Below are positions 40,646 through 49,131 of a DNA stretch of 64,000 nucleotides, piece by piece. Below the pieces are notes generated by a model. It saw only the letters and a program-made list of their open reading frames with translations, ran no database searches and had not been told where the DNA came from. The first letter of the stretch is position 1. Each line of letters starts with the position of its first letter. The position numbers were made by a program, and so were the translations under genes. Source of the stretch: Pseudomonas arcuscaelestis (GTDB taxonomy: Bacteria > Pseudomonadota > Gammaproteobacteria > Pseudomonadales > Pseudomonadaceae); contig NZ_JACOPV010000011.1 of NCBI RefSeq assembly GCF_016881005.1, positions 124,001 through 188,000 on the forward strand, read 5' to 3'.

Positions 40646-40708
40646 ATCGCGGGGCGAGCCCGCCCCCACAGCAGTTACAACCCTGTGGGAATGAGCTGGC
40701 CCCACGAT
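40646..40708. repeat. REP-type hairpin before the fklB 3' end
   Basis: ATCGCGGGGC and GCCCCACGAT ends, with inner CACAG/CTGTG arms, containing CGAGCCCGCCCCCACAG. A diverged copy of the same repeat family as 39797-39847. Confidence 0.65.
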
Positions 40709-40713
40709 AGGTC

Positions 40714-41331
40714 TTACAGGACGTCCAGCAGCTCGACGTCGAATACCAGTACGCTGTGCGGCGGAATGCTGCCAACGCCCTGAGCGCCGTAAGCCAGCTC
40801 GCTCGGAACGTACAGGCGCCACTTGCTGCCGGCATTCATCAGTTGCAGAGCTTCGGTCCAGCCTGCGATCACGCCGCCAACCGGGAATTCAGCTGGCTGG
40901 CCGCGCTCGTAGGAGCTGTCGAAGACGGTGCCGTCGATCAGGGTGCCGTGGTAGTGGGTGCGAACGCTGTCGTCGCGGCTTGGCTTGGCGCCTTCGCCTG
41001 CGGTCAGCACTTCGAACTGCAGACCCGAAGCCAGGGTGGTAATGCCGTCACGCTTGGCGTTTTCGGCCAAGAATGCTTTGCCTTCGCCAGCAGCCGCTTC
41101 GGCCTTGGCAGCCGCTTCAGCCTGCATTACTTCACGGATGACCTTGAAGCTGGCCGACAGGTCTTCTTCGCTGACGCGGCTGTCTTTGCCGTTGAATGCG
41201 TCGGTCAGGCCGGCCAGGATGGCGTCCAGGTTAACGCCCGGTGGCGGGTTGTCGCGCAGTTGGCCACCCAGCTGACGGCCGATGCCGTAGCTGACGCGAG
41301 TTTCGTCGGTAGACAGGTTGATTTCGGACAT
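40714..41331 (-). CDS. fklB: FKBP-type peptidyl-prolyl isomerase
   Basis: A prolyl isomerase of 205 residues from ATG 41331 (MSEINLSTDETRVSYGIG). The N-terminal FKBP-dimerisation domain spans residues 1-95 with a long helix rich in A/E/K. The C-terminal FKBP domain shows VRTHYHGTLIDGTVFDSSY, GQPAEFPVGGVIAGW and YGAQGVGSIPPHSVLVF. No signal peptide, so cytoplasmic like E. coli FklB. The longer in-frame reading to 41361 is not supported. Confidence 0.95.
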   Translation of the reverse strand: MSEINLSTDETRVSYGIGRQLGGQLRDNPPPGVNLDAILAGLTDAFNGKDSRVSEEDLSASFKVIREVMQAEAAAKAEAAAGEGKAFLAENAKRDGITTLASGLQFEVLTAGEGAKPSRDDSVRTHYHGTLIDGTVFDSSYERGQPAEFPVGGVIAGWTEALQLMNAGSKWRLYVPSELAYGAQGVGSIPPHSVLVFDVELLDVL

Positions 41332-41417
41332 TTGCTTGCTCCGCTGCAGGGCGCACGACAACCGCGCCCTTTATGAAAAGGGCGAGCAGCCTAGCACACT
41401 GCGGCAACGCAGTTCAG

Positions 41418-41723
41418 CTACCAGGCGGAACGTCGAGGCATCGGTATTTTCATATCGCCATCGCCGGCACTGCTGCCTCCGCACATCTCGTCATCCATCG
41501 ACCAATGGACAAGGTGCACAGGCACGGCGGGCAAACCATTGAGCAGACGTTGCGCATCGACCACCGAATGCACTTTCAGACGCTGCCCCTGCGTATCAGA
41601 AAGGGGGTGGGCATGGCCTTTGACACGGGCCTCAAGAATGAAGTCGCCGCCTTCGATGGCAATCAGGTTGAGCTCTTCCACATGACCGGCCTTGGCCTCA
41701 GTGTTCAGTTGTTGAAGGTTCAT
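41418..41723 (-). CDS. DUF6482-type small protein
   Basis: 101 residues, opening with MNLQQLNTEAKAGHVEELNL, followed by IEGGDFILEARVKGHAHPLSD and VHWSMDDEMCG. I recognise this pattern from a small Pseudomonas-wide family of unknown function (DUF6482, recalled). Soluble, no motif of known activity. Stands alone between fklB and yqhA on the same strand. Confidence 0.8.
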   Translation of the reverse strand: MNLQQLNTEAKAGHVEELNLIAIEGGDFILEARVKGHAHPLSDTQGQRLKVHSVVDAQRLLNGLPAVPVHLVHWSMDDEMCGGSSAGDGDMKIPMPRRSAW

Positions 41724-41809
41724 TGCGATACCTCGCTACTGGAACGTGGAGCAGGCACTTCGAGTGACGGTTCATTTTTTGTACAGCACGCGCCAAAGCA
41801 CAAGGCAAA

Positions 41810-41847
41810 AATACAACCGCCCGTCCGTTTTGCAACGCACGGGCGGT
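41810..41847 (-). terminator. Terminator of yqhA
   Basis: ACCGCCCGT and ACGGGCGGT with inner AACG/CGTT pairs; read leftward it is followed by TTGTATTTTTG. Confidence 0.85.
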
Positions 41848-41871
41848 CAGGTAATACGCCTCGCAGAGCGA

Positions 41872-42360
41872 TCAGTGCTTGGTCAGTTTATCCAGATAGC
41901 CCATCGCGAATGCCGAAACCACGAAGGTCATGTGGATGATCACGTACCACATCAAGTACTCCGTCTCGATGTTGCGCGCATCCATGAAGACCCGCAGCAG
42001 ATGGATCGAGGAAATTGCCACGATCGATGCCGCAACCTTCATCTTCAGCGAAGATGAGTCCATCTTGCCCAACCAGTTGAGCTTTTCCTTGTCTTCGTCG
42101 ATGTCCAGTTGCGAGACAAAGTTCTCGTAGCCGGAAATCATCACCATCACCAACAGACCGCCCACCAGCGCCATGTCGATCAGTGACAGGATCACCAGGA
42201 TCAGGTCGGCTTCGGCCAGGGAGAAGATATTGGGCAATACATGGAAGATCTCTTGGAAGAACTTCAGTGCCAGCGCCAACAGGCCCAACGACAGACCAAA
42301 ATAGATCGGAGCGAGCAGCCAGCGCGAGGCATACATCGCATTTTCGATAATACGTTCCAT
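41872..42360 (-). CDS. yqhA: YqhA-family inner-membrane protein
   Basis: 162 residues from ATG 42360 (MERIIENAMYASRWLLAPIY). Three or four membrane helices (about 12-36, 52-80, 105-125, 135-155), with the family segments ISGYENFVSQLD and LGKMDSSSLKMKVAASIVAISSI. Small membrane protein, molecular role unknown; the family is broadly conserved. An upstream in-frame extension to 42435 has no support. Confidence 0.92.
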   Translation of the reverse strand: MERIIENAMYASRWLLAPIYFGLSLGLLALALKFFQEIFHVLPNIFSLAEADLILVILSLIDMALVGGLLVMVMISGYENFVSQLDIDEDKEKLNWLGKMDSSSLKMKVAASIVAISSIHLLRVFMDARNIETEYLMWYVIIHMTFVVSAFAMGYLDKLTKH

Positions 42361-42482
42361 TGATAACTCGTCAGGTGGCATTAAAAGCGAACAGGAGTAT
42401 AAACAGCCAGCCATGACAGAAAAAGCCCGTGGCACGTTGACACAGGCAGTACCGGGCTAGATTGGCGGTCCGGAGGAACGCT

Positions 42483-42824
42483 TCAGGTTTCCGGGTGGAA
42501 CTGGAAATCACCGACATGGTGGACGCGCTCGCCATTGATCCGGCGAAGCTGTGCTTGCAGATGCACGCACCAGATCTGCGGGTCGTCAGCCAACTGATAG
42601 CCGTGAAGGGTCAAGCTGTCGACGATGGCATCGAGTACCGATTCGGCCACGAAAGGCCCATGAAACGGCCCTTGAGCCTTGATCGCGGAAGGTTGTTCGC
42701 CCGCCATCCCAGCGGCAAAAAGAAGGGTCCACATGCCGTTGTCGCCGGCCAGCGGACGAATACTGCATTCAATGCGAGTCACCAGGCCCAGGCATTGACG
42801 AGTAAGGCTGAGGCTGCGCGGCAT
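42483..42824 (-). CDS. Conserved-looking hypothetical protein, 113 residues
   Basis: Not recognised. Begins MPRSLSLTRQCLGLVTRIEC and ends with a HVGDFQFHPE tail; a mixed alpha/beta composition with no signal peptide or membrane helix. Lies between yqhA and the Lon-like protease on the same strand, in the position of PA4575 (from memory). A start closer to the 5' end cannot be excluded. Confidence 0.65.
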   Translation of the reverse strand: MPRSLSLTRQCLGLVTRIECSIRPLAGDNGMWTLLFAAGMAGEQPSAIKAQGPFHGPFVAESVLDAIVDSLTLHGYQLADDPQIWCVHLQAQLRRINGERVHHVGDFQFHPET

Positions 42825-42935
42825 GGCGTCGATCCTCGGTAAAACCCTTGTTCAACCCTGCGCACAGGGCTGTTTCATTCCTGTAGTGACTACAGTCCTT
42901 AATGTGAAGAATAGAAGAGATTTGCTTTCGCGTGG

Positions 42936-42974
42936 AAAAACCGGCGCCCAGCGGTCACAACCGCTGGGGCGCCG
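42936..42974 (-). terminator. Terminator of the Lon-like protease gene
   Basis: CGGCGCCC-AGCGGT and ACCGCT-GGGGCGCCG with one bulged base, loop CACA; leftward it runs into UUUUU. Confidence 0.9.
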
Positions 42975-42984
42975 ATAATTTGAC

Positions 42985-45423
42985 TCAGGACGATTTGACC
43001 TGGGCCAAGGCCAGTTCGGCCTGCTCTTTCTCGGCCTCCTTGAGGTCTTCCTCACTGATCATCTCGGCAATCACTCGCAGGCGTTCGACCACACGGGCGT
43101 TGACACTGCCTTCGGGGAATTCGCCCTCGGCATTCGGCTCGCCAGCAGGCTCGCCTACCAGCAGGCTCAAGGCTTCGTCGGCCTGGCTGACCGCGTAGAC
43201 ATGGAACATGCCAGCCCGTACGGCCTGCAGAACCCGTTCATCCAGCATCAAGGTGGCAACGTTGGCGCGCGGGATGATTGCGCCCTGCTCGCCCGTCAGA
43301 CCTCGTGCTTCACACAGCCGGAAGAAACCTTCGATTTTCTCGTTGACCCCACCGACCGCCTGCACCTCGCCGAACTGGTTGATCGAGCCGGTGATCGCGA
43401 AGCACTGCTTGAGTGGCGTCTTCGACAGGGCTGAAATCAGTGTGCACGCCTCACCCAGCGATGCACTGTCACCGTCCACATATCCGTAGGACTGTTCCAG
43501 GGCAATACTTGCCGAAATTGCCAGCGGGAATTCCTGGGCATAACGGCTTCCCAGATAGCCGGTGAGGATCATTACCCCTTTGGAGTGAATCGGCTGGCCA
43601 AGGTTGACCTCACGTTCGATATCGACAATACCGCTGCCACCTGGATAGACCGTAGCGGATATGCGCGCCGGCACACCAAAGGCCGAATCCCCGACCTCCA
43701 GTACGGTAAGACCGTTGCATTTGCCTACCGCAGCCCCTTCGGTATCGATGAGGATGATGCCGGCGAGCATGTCGTCGAGGATTCGCGCCGACACTCGACC
43801 GGTACGGGTAGCCTTGGCCTTGAGCGCCCGCTCGATATGACCGACATCGGTCATCTCGTCGCTGGCCAAGTGACGGATGAAGTCTGCCTCACTGACCAAC
43901 TGGAACAGATCGCCAATACGCGCGGACAGGCGCCCCTGGTTTTCAGCCAGGCGTGCGCTGTAGGTCGCCAGACGCGCCACGGCATCCCCGGTAAGCGGCG
44001 CCATGCCCTCTTCGCTGGTACGGGTCTTGAGCAACTGGGCGAACTGCTCCAGGCTTTCATCGACCATTGGAATGTCTTCATCGAAGTCCACCAGCACCCG
44101 GAACATCTCCTGGAAGTCCGGGTCGTGGTCTTGCAGCGCGTAGTAGAGCTGGCGCGAACCGATGATCACCACCTTGATGTTCAGCGGCAGCGTTTGCGGA
44201 TTGAGGGTGATGGTAGCCAAGCGGCCGTATTCACCCAGCGGCGACTCCATTTTCAGCTTGCGCGATTGCAGCGCTCGCTTGAGCGCGTCCCAGACAAAGG
44301 GCTCGCCAAGCATCTTCTCGGCTTCAAGAATCAAGAACCCACCGTTGGCCCGATGCAGGGCGCCGGGGCGCAACTGACGATAGGTGGTGTACAGGGCACC
44401 CTGGTCGGTGCTGTATTCGATCCGACCAAACAGATTGTCATAGGTCGGGTGCGGCTCGAACACTACCGGCGCACCACCACTGACGTGATGGCCAACCACC
44501 AGACTAGGCGCATACTGCTCTTCCAGAAGCTTGCGCGCCTGGGCGTCGGTCTTGCTGTCATCGACCAGTTGCTCAACCACTGTGCGCAACAGATACACCT
44601 GCATGGCCTGCAGGTAAGCGCAGACGGCCGCATTTTCCGCGTATTTTTCCGACAGCGGCGCCAACAACGGCTGCAGCGCCAGGGTAATGGTTTCTTCGTT
44701 CAGCTGACGCAACTGATTGTTCGACTCACGCTTCCACTGCGGCAGGCTGGCGAGCTCTTCGTTGAGACGCTCCTCCAGATCAGCGATATCGTCATGAAAG
44801 CGCTCGCGCAGGGCCTCGGGCAACTGCGCAAACTCTGCCTCATCCAGTGCCTTGCCATCGGCCATCGGCGTAAACGCCACGTTGCTGCTATCGCGGTACA
44901 AGGCGACGTCTTTCTCCAGCGACGCACGCTCGATCACATCCAGCGCGCGGTCGTATCGCTGGTTGAAAGCGCGGTCGATGGCGCTTTTCTTCTGCTGGTA
45001 GGACGGATGCTCAAACACCGCCGGAAAGGTTGCCAGCAAATTGTCGATCAAACCGTTAATGTCACAAATGAACGAACCTGCGCTGCCGGGCGGTAGCTCC
45101 AGGGCCCGCGGTTCGCGAGGGTCATCGAAATTGTTGACGTAGACCCAGTCCGAAGGCGTCTGCAAGCGCTTGCCTTCGGCCTTGAGGTACCGTTTGACGA
45201 ACGAGAATCGCCCGGTACCGGGCTCACCCATGACAAATACGTTGTACCCAGGACGAGGCATGGCGACGCCAAACTGCAAGGCTTCGACAGCACGTTCCTG
45301 GCCAAGCACACCGCGAAAAGGCTCCAAATCATTGGTGGTGGAAAAGGCGAACTGTTCGGCGGAAAACGGCCGGGTCAAGGCTTCTGGCGCAAGACGCAGG
45401 CTCGCAGCAACAGGATCGGGCAT
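42985..45423 (-). CDS. Lon-like AAA+ ATP-dependent protease
   Basis: 812 residues, homologous to P. aeruginosa PA4576 (from memory) and distinct from housekeeping Lon. An N-terminal region leads to Walker A GEPGTGRFSFVKR near residue 67; helical insertion segments fill residues 170-300. The second half holds ANGGFLILEAEKMLG (Walker B-like) and a Lon protease domain with catalytic Ser in YVDGDSASLGEACTLISALS and Lys in GGVNEKIEGFF. Probably a cytoplasmic quality-control protease; substrate unknown. Confidence 0.9.
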   Translation of the reverse strand: MPDPVAASLRLAPEALTRPFSAEQFAFSTTNDLEPFRGVLGQERAVEALQFGVAMPRPGYNVFVMGEPGTGRFSFVKRYLKAEGKRLQTPSDWVYVNNFDDPREPRALELPPGSAGSFICDINGLIDNLLATFPAVFEHPSYQQKKSAIDRAFNQRYDRALDVIERASLEKDVALYRDSSNVAFTPMADGKALDEAEFAQLPEALRERFHDDIADLEERLNEELASLPQWKRESNNQLRQLNEETITLALQPLLAPLSEKYAENAAVCAYLQAMQVYLLRTVVEQLVDDSKTDAQARKLLEEQYAPSLVVGHHVSGGAPVVFEPHPTYDNLFGRIEYSTDQGALYTTYRQLRPGALHRANGGFLILEAEKMLGEPFVWDALKRALQSRKLKMESPLGEYGRLATITLNPQTLPLNIKVVIIGSRQLYYALQDHDPDFQEMFRVLVDFDEDIPMVDESLEQFAQLLKTRTSEEGMAPLTGDAVARLATYSARLAENQGRLSARIGDLFQLVSEADFIRHLASDEMTDVGHIERALKAKATRTGRVSARILDDMLAGIILIDTEGAAVGKCNGLTVLEVGDSAFGVPARISATVYPGGSGIVDIEREVNLGQPIHSKGVMILTGYLGSRYAQEFPLAISASIALEQSYGYVDGDSASLGEACTLISALSKTPLKQCFAITGSINQFGEVQAVGGVNEKIEGFFRLCEARGLTGEQGAIIPRANVATLMLDERVLQAVRAGMFHVYAVSQADEALSLLVGEPAGEPNAEGEFPEGSVNARVVERLRVIAEMISEEDLKEAEKEQAELALAQVKSS

Positions 45424-45700
45424 CGGGCTTCCTTACTTCGGCGGGGCAGATGAAAGCATTCTGGCGCCGCCTGCCCGCGCCTTGCAAGGCTCATCGGAAC
45501 AATATGTCGCAGGGGCGAAAACCTGCGTCCCGTCAACTTCCTCAGCAATTTTTCGCAATAAATCACGGAACCCTTAGATCGTGCCTAAACTCCATTACTG
45601 CGCGGCTGGGTAAATAACCGACCCGCCCCTGGCACTCTGCTGACAGATATGCCAGACAACCCTGACCTTTGGTATCTACGACTAGAAAGAGAACAAAGCT

Positions 45701-46189
45701 ATGAAACGGATTCTTCTGGGTACTCTGTTCACCGCGGTCTCTCTCAACGCCATGGCCCAGGCCCCTGGTGGACCTGACTGCGGCTGGGGCAACATGCTGT
45801 TCGAGGGCCAACGAGGCACACCGGCCCACTTCCTCGCATCCACCACCAACGGTACCTCCGGCAACGCCACGTTCGGCATGACCTCAGGCACTAATGGCTG
45901 CTCGACCAATGCAGCGCTGACCTATGGCGGTAAATCCTGGTTCGCCATGAACGGGATGATGAACGAGCTCTCCGAAGATATGGCCAAGGGCCAGGGTGAA
46001 GCCCTGACCACCTACGCCGTGGTACTCGGCGTGGCCCCAGAAGACCGTGCGCACTTTGCCACTGTCACCCATCAACACTTCCAGGAAATCTTCAAGACTG
46101 CGGATGTGACCGCCGAAGATGTCCACAGCAACACACTGGCCATTCTGAAAAGCGATCCACGCCTGGCCAAGTACGCTACCCAGGCTTAA
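45701..46189 (+). CDS. DUF3015 secreted protein
   Basis: 162 residues with a signal peptide cleaved after MAQA (about residue 22). The mature start PGGPDCGWGNMLFEGQRG and the TSGTNGCSTN segment give two conserved cysteines. The C-terminal half is helical (MNELSEDMAKGQGEAL). Known as a family of unknown function (DUF3015) in Pseudomonas. AGAGAAC precedes ATG 45701. Followed by a terminator and then the DUF4105 gene. Confidence 0.88.
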   Translation: MKRILLGTLFTAVSLNAMAQAPGGPDCGWGNMLFEGQRGTPAHFLASTTNGTSGNATFGMTSGTNGCSTNAALTYGGKSWFAMNGMMNELSEDMAKGQGEALTTYAVVLGVAPEDRAHFATVTHQHFQEIFKTADVTAEDVHSNTLAILKSDPRLAKYATQA

Positions 46190-46197
46190 GCTCGGCC

Positions 46198-46226
46198 ACC
46201 CGCCCCACACCGGGGCGGGTTGTTTC
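46198..46226 (+). terminator. Terminator after the DUF3015 gene
   Basis: ACCCGCCCC (46198-46206) and GGGGCGGGT (46212-46220), a 9-bp perfect stem followed by TGTTT. Confidence 0.85.
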
Positions 46227-46264
46227 CTGCCTCTATCGGCATCATTCAGACTTAGTTGCCCGAC

Positions 46265-48118
46265 ATGCTCAAACGCCTTGCCTACCTGACGCTCTGTGCC
46301 TGCGCCCCGCTGGATGCTGCCCCCTCGATCGATGAATCCCGCCTCTCCCAATTGGCTGCCGATCGTTACTGGATTTCCTTGGGCCACTACGAAACAGCCA
46401 AGCTCGGCGGCTGGCGCAGCTATGTCGATGACCGGCGTTTTTTCCTTGCCGAGGACGGAGCGCACCATCCCGACCAGGAGCTGCGTGCCACTGTTGCGGC
46501 GCTGTATGCCCCCGCAAGCCTTGGCGATAAGCACGCACAATGTGTATTTCCGGCACGCACCCGCTGGCTGCGTGAGCAACTGCAACTCACCGACCTGCCT
46601 GCACCCGACTGCAAGGAATACACGCAGTGGTACAAGGATGTTTCACCACATAGCGCGGTAATGATCTTTCCGGCGGCCTACCTCAACAGCCCGTCCTCGA
46701 TGTTCGGCCACACGCTGCTGCGCATCGATCAGGCCGACGTGCAGAGCAACGAGACGGCCCTGCTCAGCTATGCGGTCAACTTCGGTGCCTACATTGAAGG
46801 CAACGACAACAGTATTCTTTATGCTTGGAAAGGCCTGATGGGTGGATATCCGGGGTTGTTCGCCCTGGTGCCCTATCAGGAAAAGCTCGCCGAATACCGC
46901 AGTCTGGAAAACCGCGACCTGTGGGAGTACCGGCTCAACCTTACGCCGGAAGAAACCGGACGCATGGTCGAGCATATCTGGGAGCTCAAGCAGATCCAGT
47001 TCGACTACTTCTTCTTCGACGAAAACTGCTCCTATCGCCTGCTGGAACTGCTCCAGGTGGCCCGCCCCAGCCTGGACTTGACTTCACAGTTCCCGCTTAC
47101 GGCAATCCCCACCGACACTGTCAAGGCGGTCAAACAGTCTGGCCTGGTGGAGCGTATAGATTACCGGCCCTCACGCGAGCGCGAACTGCTTGAGCGGGCC
47201 AAGCCTCTGGACGCCAGCGAGCAACAGCAAGTGCTGACGATAAGCGCCGATACCACGCAGTTGCAGAGCCCCGCGTTCACCGCCCTGCCCCGCGAGCGCC
47301 AAGCCTTGATACAAGATGCCGCCTACCGACTGGAACGCTATCGGGCCAACGGTCAGGAACGTGACCCTGCGCGAACCCAGCGCAGTTTCGAATTGCTGCG
47401 AGCCATCAACCGTAATCCAGCACCAGAACTGGACATCGAGCGACCGGGTCTGCCCGAAGACGGCCATCAGTCCCGCACCTGGCAGCTAGGCGCAGGCACT
47501 CGCGAAGACCGCGCCTTTGCAGAGTATGGTCTGCGCATGGCGTATCACGACCTCAACGACAACGCGTACAGCTTCCCGCTCGGCGCGCAGATCGAAATTC
47601 TGCAACTCAAGGTACGCCAGTACGAAGGCAACGACTGGCAGGTACAACGCCTGGACCTTGCCACCATCCGCTCGATGACACCGCGCAACACACTGCTGCA
47701 GCCGTGGTCGTGGCAGGTTACCGGCGGTCTTGAGCGCGTACTGGGCAAGCATGAGGATGAAGTGCTGGTCAGTCACGTCAACGGCGGCGCAGGGGGCACC
47801 TGGCAGCTGGCTGACGAGTTGCTTGGCTTTGCCCTGGGTACGGTGAGGGTTGAGCACAATAACGACTTTGCCGAATTCATTTCTCCGGCAGCAGGCTTCA
47901 ACACCGGCCTGCTTTGGCGCAACCCGTTGGGCACTTTGAGCCTTGAAGGCAAAGGCGATTATTTCACCAATGGCGAGGTCCGCCGCAGTTTGAGCCTGAA
48001 CCAGCAATGGGAACTGTCCCGCGACCTGGGCTTGCGTCTCAGCGCCAAGCGCGAATTCAGTCAGTTGGCAACGGCGCAGAACGAACTGATGCTGGAATTG
48101 AAGTGGTACTACTACTAG
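46265..48118 (+). CDS. DUF4105 (Lnb N-terminal-like) envelope protein
   Basis: 617 residues from ATG 46265; a TTG at 46256 would add three. A weak signal peptide (LAYLTLCACAPLDAA) is followed by a DUF4105 domain with AVMIFPAAYLNSPSSMFGHTLLR and ENCSYRLLELLQVARP, where His and Cys resemble an NlpC/P60-like thiol active site. The last ~200 residues are beta-rich and end in KWYYY, suggesting an outer-membrane-linked domain. DUF4105 is also the periplasmic N-terminal domain of lipoprotein N-acyltransferase Lnb in Gram-positives, so an acyl-transfer or amidase role is conceivable. Confidence 0.82.
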   Translation: MLKRLAYLTLCACAPLDAAPSIDESRLSQLAADRYWISLGHYETAKLGGWRSYVDDRRFFLAEDGAHHPDQELRATVAALYAPASLGDKHAQCVFPARTRWLREQLQLTDLPAPDCKEYTQWYKDVSPHSAVMIFPAAYLNSPSSMFGHTLLRIDQADVQSNETALLSYAVNFGAYIEGNDNSILYAWKGLMGGYPGLFALVPYQEKLAEYRSLENRDLWEYRLNLTPEETGRMVEHIWELKQIQFDYFFFDENCSYRLLELLQVARPSLDLTSQFPLTAIPTDTVKAVKQSGLVERIDYRPSRERELLERAKPLDASEQQQVLTISADTTQLQSPAFTALPRERQALIQDAAYRLERYRANGQERDPARTQRSFELLRAINRNPAPELDIERPGLPEDGHQSRTWQLGAGTREDRAFAEYGLRMAYHDLNDNAYSFPLGAQIEILQLKVRQYEGNDWQVQRLDLATIRSMTPRNTLLQPWSWQVTGGLERVLGKHEDEVLVSHVNGGAGGTWQLADELLGFALGTVRVEHNNDFAEFISPAAGFNTGLLWRNPLGTLSLEGKGDYFTNGEVRRSLSLNQQWELSRDLGLRLSAKREFSQLATAQNELMLELKWYYY

Positions 48119-48209
48119 GCCGAGATAGCCCAACACCTTGATCACATCCTTTTGACACCGTACCGACAAGCCACGCCCTAGACTTTCCCGGCACGTGGAG
48201 AATCTGAAT

Positions 48210-48566
48210 ATGTGGCGGTACGGCGCGGTAATGGGGATGGTGGTGTTGCTCGGCGGTTGCCAGACAACCCACGAACAATTGATAAATCAAGGTTACCCGC
48301 CCGCCTACGCCGACGGCTTCCAGGACGGCTGCAGCAGCGGCCGCCAGGCCGCTGGGGTAATGGCTGGGGATTTTCGCAAGGACGTACCGCGCTACCTGCA
48401 CAGCCGGCAGTACGAAAGCGGTTGGGATGATGGTTTCCGCCAATGTCACTCAATGCAGGAAAACCAGGACTTGCAGAGCTACCGCGCCAGCCATTGGGAT
48501 GAACGCGACGAACAGTGGCAGGAGGAGAAAGACCGCGATGCGGCGCGCGCCTATCGACGCAAATAG
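48210..48566 (+). CDS. Small predicted lipoprotein
   Basis: 118 residues from ATG 48210, with GGAG 9 nt upstream; GTG 48195 is an alternative start. The signal peptide ends in lipobox LLGGC (Cys near residue 17). The mature part is short, charged and helical (GYPPAYADGFQDGCSSGRQ, YESGWDDGFRQCHSM), with two further cysteines and GF/GWDDGF repeats. No known function. Confidence 0.8.
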   Translation: MWRYGAVMGMVVLLGGCQTTHEQLINQGYPPAYADGFQDGCSSGRQAAGVMAGDFRKDVPRYLHSRQYESGWDDGFRQCHSMQENQDLQSYRASHWDERDEQWQEEKDRDAARAYRRK

Positions 48567-48633
48567 GTCGCTTGCACACAATCGATGCAACGGATGATCT
48601 GTCAGCATGGTCTCCTCTAGAAAGGAGGACATC

Positions 48634-49131
48634 ATGAGCCGAGCATTCGTCAACGAAGACCAGGCCGCCGCTCAGGCAGACCAGCCGGTAGAGCGCAGGA
48701 TCAGCGAACAATCCAACTATGTCACCGCTCTAGGGCTTGCCCAGTTGCAGCAGCGGGTAAGTGCACTCAATACCTTGCGCGCTGAGTTGCAGTCTCAAGG
48801 CGAACACGCAGACAAGCAACGTCTGGCCGACACCGAACGCGACCTGCGCTATTTCAACGCTCGCGTGCAAAGCGCTCAGGTGGTGCCTAAGGCGACTTCC
48901 AAAGACAAGGTACAGATTGGCAGCCGCGTGACATTCATCGATGAACACAACCAGCAGCACCAGGTGCAACTGGTCGGTGAAGATCAGGCCGATGCGGCTA
49001 AAGACCTGATCAACTGGGGCTCACCGCTGGGTCGCGCACTGTTGGGCGCGGCACCCGGCGATGAAGTGGTGTGGCGACGACCCGCAGGCGATCTGTCGAT
49101 CGAGATCGTCGCCGTTACACCAGAGGCTTAA
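48634..49131 (+). CDS. GreA/GreB-family-like transcription factor
   Basis: 165 residues from ATG 48634, behind a full AAAGGAGG ribosome-binding site. The C-terminal domain is clearly Gre-like (VQIGSRVTFIDEHNQQHQVQLVGEDQADAAKD, then INWGSPLGRALLGAAPGDEVVW). The N-terminal coiled coil is present. At the tip, where GreA has GDLKEN with catalytic Asp and Glu, this protein has GEHADK, keeping two acidic residues at the same spacing with Glu and Asp swapped. It may bind the RNA polymerase secondary channel; whether it promotes cleavage is open. The stop overlaps the convergent gdhA stop by 3-4 bp. Confidence 0.82.
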   Translation: MSRAFVNEDQAAAQADQPVERRISEQSNYVTALGLAQLQQRVSALNTLRAELQSQGEHADKQRLADTERDLRYFNARVQSAQVVPKATSKDKVQIGSRVTFIDEHNQQHQVQLVGEDQADAAKDLINWGSPLGRALLGAAPGDEVVWRRPAGDLSIEIVAVTPEA

